Below, piece after piece: positions 42,158 through 51,595 of a stretch of DNA of 64,000 nucleotides. The first letter of the stretch is position 1; each line of letters begins with the position of its first letter. The notes under the pieces are model-generated. The model searched no databases and had not been told where the DNA came from. It was given only the letters and a program-made list of their open reading frames with translations. The position numbers and the translations under genes were made by a program. This DNA comes from Thermoleophilum album. GTDB taxonomy: Bacteria > Actinomycetota > Thermoleophilia > Solirubrobacterales > Thermoleophilaceae. The stretch spans positions 816,382 to 880,381 of the forward strand of contig NZ_FNWJ01000002.1 of the NCBI RefSeq assembly GCF_900108055.1, in the 5' to 3' direction.

Positions 42158-44173
42158 GTGCGCACGGACGCGAGCACAAGAGGAGCAGCCACGGGCCCAA
42201 CGGGGGCGGCCGCCGACGGGCCCGGCGAGGGCCGCAGCCGCCAACCCGCAGCCAAGGAGAGCGCGCCCCGTCTGACCGCTCGCTTCACCATTTATGTGTC
42301 GATCGCATTCGTGTTCACCGCAGGAGCGGCCGTCGTGTTGGCGGGCGGCTGGGCGACTTCGCGGGCGCGCGGTCAATCCGTCGAGCAGGCGCACCTGGTA
42401 GCTGAAGCGGTGGTTGCACCGGAGCTACGGGGCGTCGAGCTCACCCAACCGCTGCGAGGCAAGCGTCTCGCGCGCTTCGATCGCTTGGTGCGCCGGCACG
42501 CGCTCGTCAGCGGCGTGATGCGTCTCAAGCTGCACTCCCCTCGCGGCCTCGTTGTCTACTCGACGCGGCCGAACGACATCGGCGGTCGCTCCGAGCACCT
42601 TGAATCGATCCGCAAGGCGCTGCGTCGCGGTTCCGACACGCGCGTCACGGAGATCACCTGGCGCGGACGCAAGTACCGGGTGATCGAGACCTACGTGAGG
42701 GTGCGCACCCCCGACCGCGGCGCGGCGGTGCTCGAGCTGTACCGCGATTTCGGGCCGGCGGTGGCTGCCGAGCGCCGGCAGCTAGCGGCCTACGCCGGGA
42801 CCTTCGGTGCCGTGTTGTTCCTGCTCTACCTGGGCACGCTGCCGATCCTGATCCGCGCTGGACGCCGCATGCGTGAGCAGGTACGCGCGATCGAACGTCA
42901 CGCCTACTACGACCCGCTCACCGGCCTGCCCAACCGCGCCCTCTTTCGCGAGCGCATCGAGACCGCGCTGTCTGAACCCGACAGGGAGCTCGCGGTCGCC
43001 GTCGTCGACCTCGCGCGCTTCCGCGAAGTCAACGACACGCTGGGCCACCGTGCCGGCGACCGGCTGCTCAACGGTGTCGCCCGCTCGCTGCGGATGGCAC
43101 TGCCCGCGCGCGACACGGTCGCCCGGCTCGGCGAGGACGAGTTCGGCGTACTCGCCCACGACGTCAAAGGGACTGATGGCGCCGCACGACTGGCGGCACG
43201 CCTGCGCGCTGCCGTCGCCGAACCGCAGCGGATCGGCGATCTGGAGCTCGAGATGGACTGCAGCATCGGCGTCGCCCTCTACCCCGACCACGGTGCCGAC
43301 GCCGACACGCTGATTCGCTGCGCCGACATCGCCGTCAACGCCAGCGATAGCGCGGGCGAAGTGGTCGTCTACCACGACACGCTCGACGACTACTCGCCAG
43401 CGCGGCTGACGCTCGCGGCGGAGCTGCGCAAGGCGATCCAGGAAGGCGCGCTCAGTGTTCTCTACCAGCCACAGGCCGATATCGGCAGCGGCCGTATCCG
43501 CAGCTGCGAGGCGCTCGTGCGCTGGCACCATCCGGAACTCGGGCTGCTGACCCCCGATAAGTTCATTCCTCTCGCCGAGCGGACAGGACTGATCCGCGAC
43601 CTCACGACCTACGTCATCCGCACAGCGCTCGCCCAGTGCCGTGAGTGGCGCGAGCGAGGAATCGAGCTGGGCGTTGCGGTCAACATCTCCGGCCAGGACC
43701 TGCTCGATACGGAGCTGCCGACGCGCGTCCACCAGTTGTTGGCGGAGATCGGCGTCGAACCACACCGCCTCGAGCTCGAAATCACCGAGAACACGGTGCT
43801 GACCGATCCCGCCCGCGCCCGCGCCGTGCTGGAGCGCTTGACCGAGCTCGGCGTCCGTGTCGCGATCGACGACTTCGGCTCCGGCAACTCCTCGCTCGGT
43901 TACCTGAAGCGCCTGCCGGTAGAGATCCTCAAGATCGACAAGTCGTTCGTGCTCGGCATGAAGCAGGACCCCGACAACGGCGTGATCGTCCGCTCGACGA
44001 TCGACCTCGGCCACAACCTCGGCCTGCGAGTGGTCGCCGAAGGCGTCGAAGACGAGTCAGCGTGGAACGCCCTCGCCGAGCTCGGCTGCGATATCGCGCA
44101 GGGTTACCTGCTCGGCAAACCCTCGCCGCCGGAAGCGATCGAGCAGCTGGTGCGCGAGCGGGCGGTGACGTGA
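42158..44173 (+). CDS. membrane GGDEF-EAL c-di-GMP signalling protein
   Basis: A 671-aa protein with two membrane helices (about residues 44-66 and 213-235) enclosing an exported sensor of about 145 residues. The GGDEF domain has the altered signature RLGEDEFGVL (GEDEF) and lacks the RXXD inhibitory site before it. The EAL domain keeps SCEALVRWHHP, VAIDDFGSGNSSLGYLKRLP and VAEGVEDES, so it is probably an active phosphodiesterase. The cyclase half may be weak or only bind GTP. No c-di-GMP riboswitch was seen in the window. The start is GTG 42158. Confidence 0.87.
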   Translation: MRTDASTRGAATGPTGAAADGPGEGRSRQPAAKESAPRLTARFTIYVSIAFVFTAGAAVVLAGGWATSRARGQSVEQAHLVAEAVVAPELRGVELTQPLRGKRLARFDRLVRRHALVSGVMRLKLHSPRGLVVYSTRPNDIGGRSEHLESIRKALRRGSDTRVTEITWRGRKYRVIETYVRVRTPDRGAAVLELYRDFGPAVAAERRQLAAYAGTFGAVLFLLYLGTLPILIRAGRRMREQVRAIERHAYYDPLTGLPNRALFRERIETALSEPDRELAVAVVDLARFREVNDTLGHRAGDRLLNGVARSLRMALPARDTVARLGEDEFGVLAHDVKGTDGAARLAARLRAAVAEPQRIGDLELEMDCSIGVALYPDHGADADTLIRCADIAVNASDSAGEVVVYHDTLDDYSPARLTLAAELRKAIQEGALSVLYQPQADIGSGRIRSCEALVRWHHPELGLLTPDKFIPLAERTGLIRDLTTYVIRTALAQCREWRERGIELGVAVNISGQDLLDTELPTRVHQLLAEIGVEPHRLELEITENTVLTDPARARAVLERLTELGVRVAIDDFGSGNSSLGYLKRLPVEILKIDKSFVLGMKQDPDNGVIVRSTIDLGHNLGLRVVAEGVEDESAWNALAELGCDIAQGYLLGKPSPPEAIEQLVRERAVT

Positions 44174-44213
44174 CGCGTAGCTCAAGGCACGCGTCGATCA
44201 ACGCGCACGCTGC

Positions 44214-45932
44214 TCAACGCACTTGGAAGCGCCAGACCAGCGGGCTGCGGTCGTACAGCGTGCCGGGAGCACCCGCGGCGATGGCGAAGCGGTGCAGCCC
44301 CTTGCGCAGCTTCCTGAGCGTGATCGTGCGTCCCAGCGGGCAGCGGTAGGGCGGCCGCCGGTCGAGACGGCAGAGCGCGCGATCGGCTGCGGGATCGGGA
44401 GAGTCAGCCGCGATGCGAGCGACCGCCCCGCGCACAATCTTCGGCAACGGTGTCGCAGCCCGCGTCTCGGGCGGCACGACGGAACGCACGAAAACGTCTG
44501 CGACACCGTTGCGATCGTCCGGAACGATCACGCCCTGGCGCGACTCGAAAGCGGCCACCCGCCCATCGCTCGAGATCGCGGGCTGCACGAGTAGCGGCGT
44601 GCGCCAGAACTCCTCGAACGGCCCCGCCGTCGGCTCGTCGAGTGTCGCCGTCCCGCCGCTTCCGATACCGCGCACGTAGACGTGCTCGCGACTGCCGAAC
44701 GGCGGCGCGAGATTCTCGGCGAACGATTGGAAGACGACCGTACGGCCGTCCCCGGAAAGCGCAGGGTTGAAGCTGTCGCTGAGACCCAGGCCGTCCTTGA
44801 CGGTCCTCGATACGAGCTCCGTGCGCCGAAGTTTGCGGTCGCGCAGAAAGACGTCGGTACGCCCGTTGATGTCGCCTCGCGCGAGGTTCGAGGCGTCGCT
44901 ATCGAAGACCACGTAGCGACCGTCCGCGGAGATGTCGCAGACCTGCGCAAACGGGGGCGCCAGCGCCGCGTTCTGCTCACGCCCCGAGCTCGACACGCTG
45001 ACCCGCTCGGTGCGCCGCCGCAAACGGTCGCGAACAAAGACGTCTTGTACGCGGTTGCGGTCGCCGGGCACGAGGTTCGAGGCGGCCGAGCTAAAACACA
45101 CGTAGCGACCGTCCGCTGAGATCCGCGGGTTGGCGGAGTTGCCGTTGGCCTGGCGACCAGAGCTGGACACGCTAACCCGCTCCAGCGCACCGCTCAGCCG
45201 GTCGAACACGAACACGTCGGTCTTGCGGTTGGTGTCACCGGGCACGAGGTTCGAGGCGGCTGAAGCAAAGGCCACAAAGCGCCCATCGGCTGAGACGTCC
45301 GGCTGGAAGGAGTCGCCGTCGGGAGCCGCGCCACCCAGCGCTCGACTCGCTAGCTCCGGCGACCCGCCGCGCTTGCGCACGATCACCAGCGTCTTCTTCG
45401 TTGGCGGCAGCGGCACGAGATTGTCGGCGGCGGTGACGAACGCCACCACCGTCCCGTCGGCGCTGATCGAGGGGGTCGCCGAGACGCCGTTCGCCTGGCT
45501 TCCGTCGGCCGCCGTCGAGACCAGCTCCGCGCGGCGCGACCGCAGATCGAAGACGTAAACGTCGCGCAGGCCGTTGGTGTCTTCGGGTCCGAAGTTCGAA
45601 GCGTCGCTGGCGAACGCGATCACGCTGCCGTCAGCCGACAAGGCAGGCTCACCGCTCGCCCCGTTCGGTTCGGCGCCGGCAGGCGCGACGCGCACCAGCG
45701 TGCCGCCCCCGGGAAGCTCATCGGCGGCCGCGACGACCGGCGCGACCGCCAGCAGCGCAGCGCCCAAGCCAACCGAAAGGGCCCCGATGCGTGCTCTGAG
45801 TAACTGCGCTCGAGCATGGTCGCGGGCCTGCTCCAGAGCATGCGATCCGGCTTGCCTGAATCGCCGTTCGCGAGAACGCGAGCGCCACCCGATGGCGATC
45901 GCAAACACCCGGCGCGCCTCCCTGCCGCCCAT
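44214..45932 (-). CDS. secreted PD40/TolB-like beta-propeller protein
   Basis: A 572-aa exported protein. After an N-terminal basic and hydrophobic region (about residues 48-70) it carries at least six repeats of about 60 residues, each like PSISADGTVVAFVTAADNLV and SADGRYVVFDSDASNLARGD. This is the PD40 propeller pattern found in TolB-like proteins. A C-terminal region follows with PYRCPLGRTITLRKLRKG. No catalytic domain is visible. ATG 45932 has a TACCAT box eight bases upstream. The gene is convergent with the GGDEF/EAL gene. Confidence 0.78.
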   Translation of the reverse strand: MGGREARRVFAIAIGWRSRSRERRFRQAGSHALEQARDHARAQLLRARIGALSVGLGAALLAVAPVVAAADELPGGGTLVRVAPAGAEPNGASGEPALSADGSVIAFASDASNFGPEDTNGLRDVYVFDLRSRRAELVSTAADGSQANGVSATPSISADGTVVAFVTAADNLVPLPPTKKTLVIVRKRGGSPELASRALGGAAPDGDSFQPDVSADGRFVAFASAASNLVPGDTNRKTDVFVFDRLSGALERVSVSSSGRQANGNSANPRISADGRYVCFSSAASNLVPGDRNRVQDVFVRDRLRRRTERVSVSSSGREQNAALAPPFAQVCDISADGRYVVFDSDASNLARGDINGRTDVFLRDRKLRRTELVSRTVKDGLGLSDSFNPALSGDGRTVVFQSFAENLAPPFGSREHVYVRGIGSGGTATLDEPTAGPFEEFWRTPLLVQPAISSDGRVAAFESRQGVIVPDDRNGVADVFVRSVVPPETRAATPLPKIVRGAVARIAADSPDPAADRALCRLDRRPPYRCPLGRTITLRKLRKGLHRFAIAAGAPGTLYDRSPLVWRFQVR

Positions 45933-45940
45933 CAATCTCG

Positions 45941-45946
45941 ATGGTA
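45941..45946 (-). promoter_or_regulatory. -10 box (TACCAT) for the PD40 propeller gene
   Basis: TACCAT on the minus strand ends eight bases before ATG 45932. It matches the other near-leaderless starts in this window. Confidence 0.4.
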
Positions 45947-46155
45947 GGAAGGATCCGCGCGAGCTGCGCCGCTAGTGGCGCCGCTAGCTGCGCCGCTGAT
46001 CGCGCGGGCGGTGGCGCGGCGAGCGCTCGGGTATCGGCTGGCGCGAGCGACGGTTCGCGGTTACCATCGTTCGCAAGCCGCCTTTACGGCAGGGGTCAAA
46101 TTGGAAAGGCGAGCGTCGGCACCCGGAAGGTGCCGGCGAAGGGAGGACTTAGCGG

Positions 46156-47877
46156 ATGCCTGGGAAACATGCGCGACCACGGCGCCAGCGTGCGGCTGCT
46201 TACGCCTATGCGGCGATCGCGATCGCGGCGGCCGCGCTGGCCGGCGCCACCAGCGCCAGTGCGAGCAGCTTCGACGGTTTGAACCTCGGTCTGCCGGGCC
46301 GCTCCTCGGCGCAGCCGGCGAAGCCGGCGCCCTCGGCGAGCGAGCTGCCGCGGACCGCCCAGCAACGGATCGTGACGCCGGCGCAGCCCGCGCAGGCGCC
46401 CACGGCCGGCGCGACACCGCCGCCGCTCCACGGCACCAACCCGCACGCGCAGGGCACTGTCCTGTCGCTCGATCTCCAACCGAAGCCGGACCGACCGTTC
46501 GCCGGTGATCCGACCGGCACGGCCAACGGCGAGGAAGTCGTCGTCGGGCGCTCGCGAGCGGACCGCGCCGAAGACGGGAGCTACCGCGGGCACGTGACCG
46601 TGCTCGCGCTCTTCGGCAACGAGATCGTCGGCGTTTCGACCAAGCAGGGCGAGTCCCGTTCCGGGCCCCTCGACCCGGTGCAGAAGAACCTGCTCGACCA
46701 GGTCTGCCAGCAAAGCATGGGTCTCATCTGCCTCCAGGTAGCGAAGGTCGATTCGAGCTCCGACGCCAACGGCTCGCGCAACGAGTTCGCTCTCGCGCGC
46801 GCCAAAGTCGGGGTGCAGGGCGCACCGGTGCTCGACCTCGGGCTCGCCGAGTCGCAGGCGTCGCTCAGCGCCGATCGCACCACCGGCTGCGAGACCGCCG
46901 AGGGTTCGTCGCGTCTGGCGAGCATCGGCCTTGGTGGGCAGCTCTCGGTCGAAGGTCTCTCCTCGCTCAGTCGCTCGCGCTCGTGCGCTGATGGGACGCA
47001 GGAGCAAGGCAACCAGTCAACAGTCGCCAAGATCAACACTCCCGCTGGCGACCTCGTACAGCAGCTCGACGGCGTGCTCGGGCAGTTGCTCGGCGCGATC
47101 AGCGGGGGCGGAGGCGGCGGCCAGCAGCTACCGATCGACCCCGGTCAGCTCAACCAGCTGTGCCAGCAGGCAAGCCAGATACCGCTGCTCGGCCCGAGCC
47201 TCAGCCAGGGCTGCACGCAGCTAGTGCAGACGATCCAGGGCGGCTCGGGCGGCGGTGGCGGCTCGCAGCCGAATCCGCTCACCGACCTGCTGACCGCACT
47301 GCTCGGCGACGTGCGCGGTTGCCTGCAAGGCACACCCAACGCCCAGGCGGGGCTGCCGCCGCTGCTCACGCTGACCTGCCACGCCAACGACTCGAACGGC
47401 GCGCAGGCGGCGTCACCGTACGGCGTCCGCGAGGCATTGGCGGTGACGCTGCTCGGCGGGCAGACCCAGAACCCGTTCGCCGAAGTGCCGGTGCTCGGTC
47501 AGATCGTCGGGCAGCTGATCGGCGCAGCTCCGCAGGCCGGGCTGGTGCGGCTGGCGCTGGCCCAGGCGGAGTCCAAGGCGGCACCGGTGGCGGTGGCGAG
47601 CGCTCCGCCCAGCCAGCAGCAAGCGCAGCAGATCCAGTCGCCGCAGTCGCCGCAGTCGCTGCCGACCCCGACGCCGGTCGCCGAACAGGTGCCCGAGCTC
47701 GGTGAGCGGCCCCAGGCGGTGCCGGCAGTGGAGCGGCGTCCGGTCCGGCCGGCGCGAGCGCGGATCGCCGGCAAGGAGCTGCCGTTCACCGGTCTCGAAG
47801 TCGCGTTGATCGCGGCAGCGGGTCTGCTGACGCTGACCGGTGGACTCGCCCTGCGGCGACTCGTACCGGCCAGCTAG
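46156..47877 (+). CDS. large LPFTG cell-wall-anchored protein
   Basis: A 573-aa exported protein: signal peptide (about residues 1-37, Ala-rich), a beta-rich region with several Cys, a Gly-rich linker near residues 315-320, a Pro/Gln-rich linker near 475-540, and the sorting signal KELPFTG (about residue 541) with a hydrophobic helix and basic tail LRRLVPAS. It should be linked to the wall by a sortase such as the one at 872. GGGAGG precedes ATG 46156. It is the first gene of an operon that continues to at least 51388. The exposed domain is not recognisable. Confidence 0.82.
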   Translation: MPGKHARPRRQRAAAYAYAAIAIAAAALAGATSASASSFDGLNLGLPGRSSAQPAKPAPSASELPRTAQQRIVTPAQPAQAPTAGATPPPLHGTNPHAQGTVLSLDLQPKPDRPFAGDPTGTANGEEVVVGRSRADRAEDGSYRGHVTVLALFGNEIVGVSTKQGESRSGPLDPVQKNLLDQVCQQSMGLICLQVAKVDSSSDANGSRNEFALARAKVGVQGAPVLDLGLAESQASLSADRTTGCETAEGSSRLASIGLGGQLSVEGLSSLSRSRSCADGTQEQGNQSTVAKINTPAGDLVQQLDGVLGQLLGAISGGGGGGQQLPIDPGQLNQLCQQASQIPLLGPSLSQGCTQLVQTIQGGSGGGGGSQPNPLTDLLTALLGDVRGCLQGTPNAQAGLPPLLTLTCHANDSNGAQAASPYGVREALAVTLLGGQTQNPFAEVPVLGQIVGQLIGAAPQAGLVRLALAQAESKAAPVAVASAPPSQQQAQQIQSPQSPQSLPTPTPVAEQVPELGERPQAVPAVERRPVRPARARIAGKELPFTGLEVALIAAAGLLTLTGGLALRRLVPAS

Positions 47878-47886
47878 CGGAGGGTC

Positions 47887-48474
47887 ATGCGGGCGCTCGC
47901 CGTGCAGTTGCCGCGCCCCTCGGTAAGGGCGGTCGTGATCGCGGCTGCGGTGGCCACGATGGCCACCGCAGCCGTCGCGCTGCTGATCGACTCCGGCGGC
48001 AACGAGCAGGCGAGCCAGGCCCCGCGCATCTCCTACGCGCCGGCACCGCCGCCGCCCGGCTGGAAGGCGCTGCGGCTGCCGGGAGCGGCGCGCCAGGCGT
48101 TCGTACCGGGGGCTTGGCGCACGACCGAGCGGGACGGGGTGGTCAGCGCCTTCGCGCCCGATCGGACCGTGCTCGTGGCGGTCGCGGCAACGCGCGCCCG
48201 CGGCGATCAGCTAGCGGCAGCGGTGCGTGAGCTGCGGCGTCGCTACGCCGCGGCGCGCCCGAGCGCCGAGGCGCTGTTGCGAATCGCCGGGTTACCGGCC
48301 GTCGCCGTCGAGGTCGCGCTGCGCACCACACGCGGCCAGCGGCTGCGGGCGCTGGTGATCAGCGCCCGCGGCCGGCGTGACCGCTACCTGATCGAGGCGT
48401 TCACGCGCAGCTCCGCGCCGCAGCCAAGGATTCGTGAGCTGCGTCGCGTCCTCGCCACCTTCCGCCTGAGGTGA
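47887..48474 (+). CDS. single-span membrane protein of unknown function
   Basis: A 195-aa protein with one N-terminal helix (about residues 17-35) and an exported alpha/beta domain of about 150 residues (for example GWKALRLPGAARQAFVPGAW and AGLPAVAVEVALRTTRGQRL). I do not recognise the family. It lies nine bases after the LPFTG gene, with GGAGGG upstream, and its stop overlaps the next gene as GTGATGA. It is clearly part of the surface-protein operon and may help place or fold its neighbours. Confidence 0.72.
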   Translation: MRALAVQLPRPSVRAVVIAAAVATMATAAVALLIDSGGNEQASQAPRISYAPAPPPPGWKALRLPGAARQAFVPGAWRTTERDGVVSAFAPDRTVLVAVAATRARGDQLAAAVRELRRRYAAARPSAEALLRIAGLPAVAVEVALRTTRGQRLRALVISARGRRDRYLIEAFTRSSAPQPRIRELRRVLATFRLR

Positions 48475-49838
48475 TGACAATGCCGGCGAAGGCGAAGGGA
48501 CTCGCCGCTGCCGTCGTTTTAGCCGCCGCCTTGGCGACGCCTGGAAACGCCCTGGCGGCGAGCTTCATCAGCGGGCCACCGCCCTTCTCTAACTCCCCCG
48601 ACGCCACCTTCGAGTGGCGGTCCGGAGGCGGCCTCGTGCTTGGTCACGAGTGCCGGATCGACGGCACGCGCGTGGACTGCCAGCCCCCGACAACAACCTT
48701 GCGTGGGCTGCCCGACGGCGAGCACGTGTTCACGATCAAGGATCAAGGGCTCTTCACCGACGGACCGGTCTCCTGGCGCTGGACGATCGATACGCAACCA
48801 CCCGAGACGTCGTTCGGCGCGACGCCGCCGGCCTACGGGGAGTCTCGCGAAGCGCGCTTCGAGCTGCGCTCCAATGAACAAGGGGTGCGCTTCGAGTGCC
48901 GTTTGGAAGGGCAATCGTTCAGCGCCTGCGACGCGACGGTCACGCGCACTGTCGACTACGGGCTGCACACCTTCGAGGCACGGGCGATCGACCGCGCCGG
49001 CAATGTCGACCCGACACCCGCCCGCTACTCGTGGTTCGTGGCGCCGCCTGCACCACCTAATCTCGGCGGGGTCGGCGGCGGTACCGGTTCGAGCGGTACC
49101 GGTAGCGGTGGCGCCGGTAACGGTGGCGGCCCCGCTGGCAGCGTGCTCTTGCGACCACCCGAAGCGACGCTGCGCATCATTGGTTCGCGCACCGCGCGCC
49201 AAGGACGCGCACTGCGGTTCGACGCCGGCGGTTCGCGCGCCGCGGCCGCACGCATCGTGATCTACCGCTTCGAATGGGGCGACGGCACGGCCGACACCAC
49301 CTACCAGCCACGCGCGATCCACGCGTAGCGGCGGCCCGGTACCTACCGCGTGCGGGTGACGGTGATCGACGCCCTTGGTCTGCGGGCGTCGTCGGACACT
49401 GTGCGAGTGCTCGTAATCGATGGTGAGCCGCCGACCGTGGCGGTCACTACTCCACGCCCCGGCGGACGACTCCGGATGGGCCGCGTGGGTGCTCGCCTCA
49501 CCGGAACCGCGATCGATCGATCGGGCGTGCGCGCGGTCGAGCTCGCCATGCACCTCGTAGCGACCGCCGGCTTCCGCCAGCAGGCCGGGGCGCCACTATG
49601 CGCCTGGTACGACGGGAAACGTGGATTCAAGGTTCGCTCGTGCGCGCGACCCGTCTGGTTCCGGGCCGAAGTGCGCAAGGGGCGCTGGTCGTTCACAATC
49701 CCTCGGAGCGCCAGGATCTTCGCGGGCACCTGGGTGTTGCGGATCCGCGCGCGCGATCGTCTGGGTAACGTCGCTGACGATTTCTCGCTCCGTAAGCGGA
49801 CGCTAGTGCCGTTCGAACTGCTGCCTTACCGGCGGTGA
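48471..49838 (+). pseudogene. PKD/Ig-like secreted protein interrupted by an in-frame TAG
   Basis: The frame from GTG 48471 (or ATG 48480) carries a signal peptide (about residues 4-24), Ig-like repeats (FRLEGQSF-like DPSAF pattern, for example RFECRLEGQSFSACDATVTR) and the start of a PKD domain with YRFEWGDGTADTTYQPRAIH. It then hits TAG at 49326-49328. The same frame continues RRPGTYRVRVTVIDALGLRA and runs to 49838, completing the PKD domain. In PKD domains the residue after H-A is usually Tyr before PGTY, so a Tyr codon (TAC/TAT) to TAG change explains the break. Either a real nonsense mutation, a base error or readthrough is possible. Confidence 0.78.
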
Positions 49839-51388
49839 CGACGGTGGACGCGAACGCGACGCGCGCGACTCTCGTGGCGCTACTGCCGTTTTCCTGGCGG
49901 TGGAGCGCAAGCCGCGGGGCGTGCGCGAAGCTGCTCTCGGCAGTGTTGACGGCAGCGCTCACTTGGCTCGGCGCGTTCGCCGGGCCCGGGTACGCCGCTT
50001 CCGTGCCGCGTGGCGCTTTCTTCACGACGGCGCCGCTGCCGCGGCCGGTGATGCTCACCGAGGCGGCGGTGCTGGCCGACGGCCGCGTTTTGGTAGCGGG
50101 CGGCTTCTCCGAGGGCGGCGGAACCGCCACGGCCGCACTTTTCGAGCCCCGCTCGCGGCGCTGGTTGCCGACCGGTCGGCTTGCCGTGGGGCGCTTCGCG
50201 CACACCGTCACGGCGCTGCCGGACGGCGGCGCGCTGGTCTGCGGGGGCTCCTCGGTCGCCGGGCCGCAGGCCGGTTACCTCAACAGTTGCGAACGCTTCG
50301 ACCCTGCGGCCGGCCACTTCGGACTAGCACCGGCTTTACCGGGTCCGCGGGCGAACCACGCAGCGGTGCTGGTCCCAAACGGGCCGTCGGGTGCACCGGC
50401 GGTGGTCATAACCGGCGGGCTCACACGCTCGACACCAGCCCTCACGACAGTCGACGCCTTGACCGTCGGAGCGGCGGCCTGGCAGCCGCTGATGGCGCTT
50501 GAGAACGGCCGCTACCACCATACGGCGACGGTGCTGCCGGATGGCCGCGTGCTGGTGGTCGGGGGCGAGCGCACCGATCGCGACACGCCGCTGTTCTCGG
50601 CTGAGCTCGTTGATCCGCGCAGCGGCCGCAGCGAAGTCGTCGCACCGACCGCGACGCCGCGCGTCAACCACATCGCCGTGTTGCTGCGCGACGGACGTGT
50701 TCTGGTCGCGGGCGGCGGCACCTTCGCAACCGGCTTCCTGCGCAGCGCCGAGATCTTCGATCCGCGCACGCTCAGCTGGCGCGAAGCCGCGCCGATGCTG
50801 CACGCGCGTGGCTACGCGCAAGCAACACGGCTGAGCGACGGGCGGGTATTGGTCGTGGGCGGATTCAGCAACGACGGAGACCTCCCAGAAGCCGAGATCT
50901 ACGACCCGCAGCGCAACCGCTGGACGGTCGTGCCCGAGCGCCCAAGGCCGCGCGCGCGGGGCATCGTTGCGGCGCTCGCCGACGGACGCGTGCTGTTGGC
51001 CGGTGGCCAGCGCGCGAGCGGCCAGCTGCTGCGCGACAGCGAGCTCTTCGATCCGCTCGCAACCGCCCGGCTCGCGGAACTTGTCGCGCCGCGCCGAGCG
51101 CACGCCGGCCGCACCGTCGCGATCCGCTACTGGAGCGGCAGTGCAGGACCGACGACGATCGACCTGCTCGCGATCCGCAAGCCGCCCCGGGGACGTTGCC
51201 CGAACCTCACTGGCCCGTGCGAGCTACGCCGGCTGGTGCTGCGCTTGCGGGTGCGCGATGGCGTCGGTCGCCGGCTGCACAAGCTGCCGCTTGCCCGCCG
51301 TGGTCGCGCGTTAGCGCCGGGACGTTACGAGCTGAGGGTGCGTCACGCTGGCCGCGAGGCGAGCGTGCGGCTTGCGATCACTCGCTGA
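49835..51388 (+). CDS. secreted kelch-type beta-propeller protein
   Basis: A 517-aa exported protein. After a signal segment (about residues 32-53) it holds six or more kelch repeats of about 55 residues, for example MLTEAAVLADGRVLVAGGFS, HTVTALPDGGALVCGGSSVA and YHHTATVLPDGRVLVVGGER. The last 95 residues form a separate basic domain. Such propellers bind partners or glycans; no copper-radical residues of galactose oxidase were identified. The GTG overlaps the end of the PKD reading frame (GTGA), so ribosomes would reach it only after reading through the TAG, or by its own start. Confidence 0.8.
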   Translation: MTTVDANATRATLVALLPFSWRWSASRGACAKLLSAVLTAALTWLGAFAGPGYAASVPRGAFFTTAPLPRPVMLTEAAVLADGRVLVAGGFSEGGGTATAALFEPRSRRWLPTGRLAVGRFAHTVTALPDGGALVCGGSSVAGPQAGYLNSCERFDPAAGHFGLAPALPGPRANHAAVLVPNGPSGAPAVVITGGLTRSTPALTTVDALTVGAAAWQPLMALENGRYHHTATVLPDGRVLVVGGERTDRDTPLFSAELVDPRSGRSEVVAPTATPRVNHIAVLLRDGRVLVAGGGTFATGFLRSAEIFDPRTLSWREAAPMLHARGYAQATRLSDGRVLVVGGFSNDGDLPEAEIYDPQRNRWTVVPERPRPRARGIVAALADGRVLLAGGQRASGQLLRDSELFDPLATARLAELVAPRRAHAGRTVAIRYWSGSAGPTTIDLLAIRKPPRGRCPNLTGPCELRRLVLRLRVRDGVGRRLHKLPLARRGRALAPGRYELRVRHAGREASVRLAITR

Positions 51389-51500
51389 GCAACCGGGGCG
51401 CGGTTCGCTGTGGCCGGCTGTGTGACCAGACGCGCCGCCGGCTGCACCACACCGCAGCCGGGTCGCGCCTTGAAGTCCGACTGAGCCGTGAATAAGGTCC

Positions 51501-51554
51501 CTCAAACGCTCGTCCCGGGAGCAGCGCCTCAAACGCTCGCCCCGGGAGCGGCGT
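51501..51554 (+). repeat. two tandem 27-bp direct repeats
   Basis: Two copies (51501-51527 and 51528-51554) share CTCAAACGCTCG then CCCGGGAGC and GCG, with three mismatches. They lie in the gap before the alpha/beta hydrolase, 42 bp before its start. The reading frame stays open across them. They might be regulatory or simply a slippage product. Confidence 0.7.
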
Positions 51555-51595
51555 CCCCCTTCCCCTACGCACCACCGCAACAGGAGGGTCCTCGG

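Noticed and set aside
49326-49328. TAG as a pyrrolysine or reassigned codon
   Set aside because: Other genes in the window (for example at 7021, 26374 and 47875) end in TAG normally, and no pyl genes are seen; a simple mutation or error is more likely.
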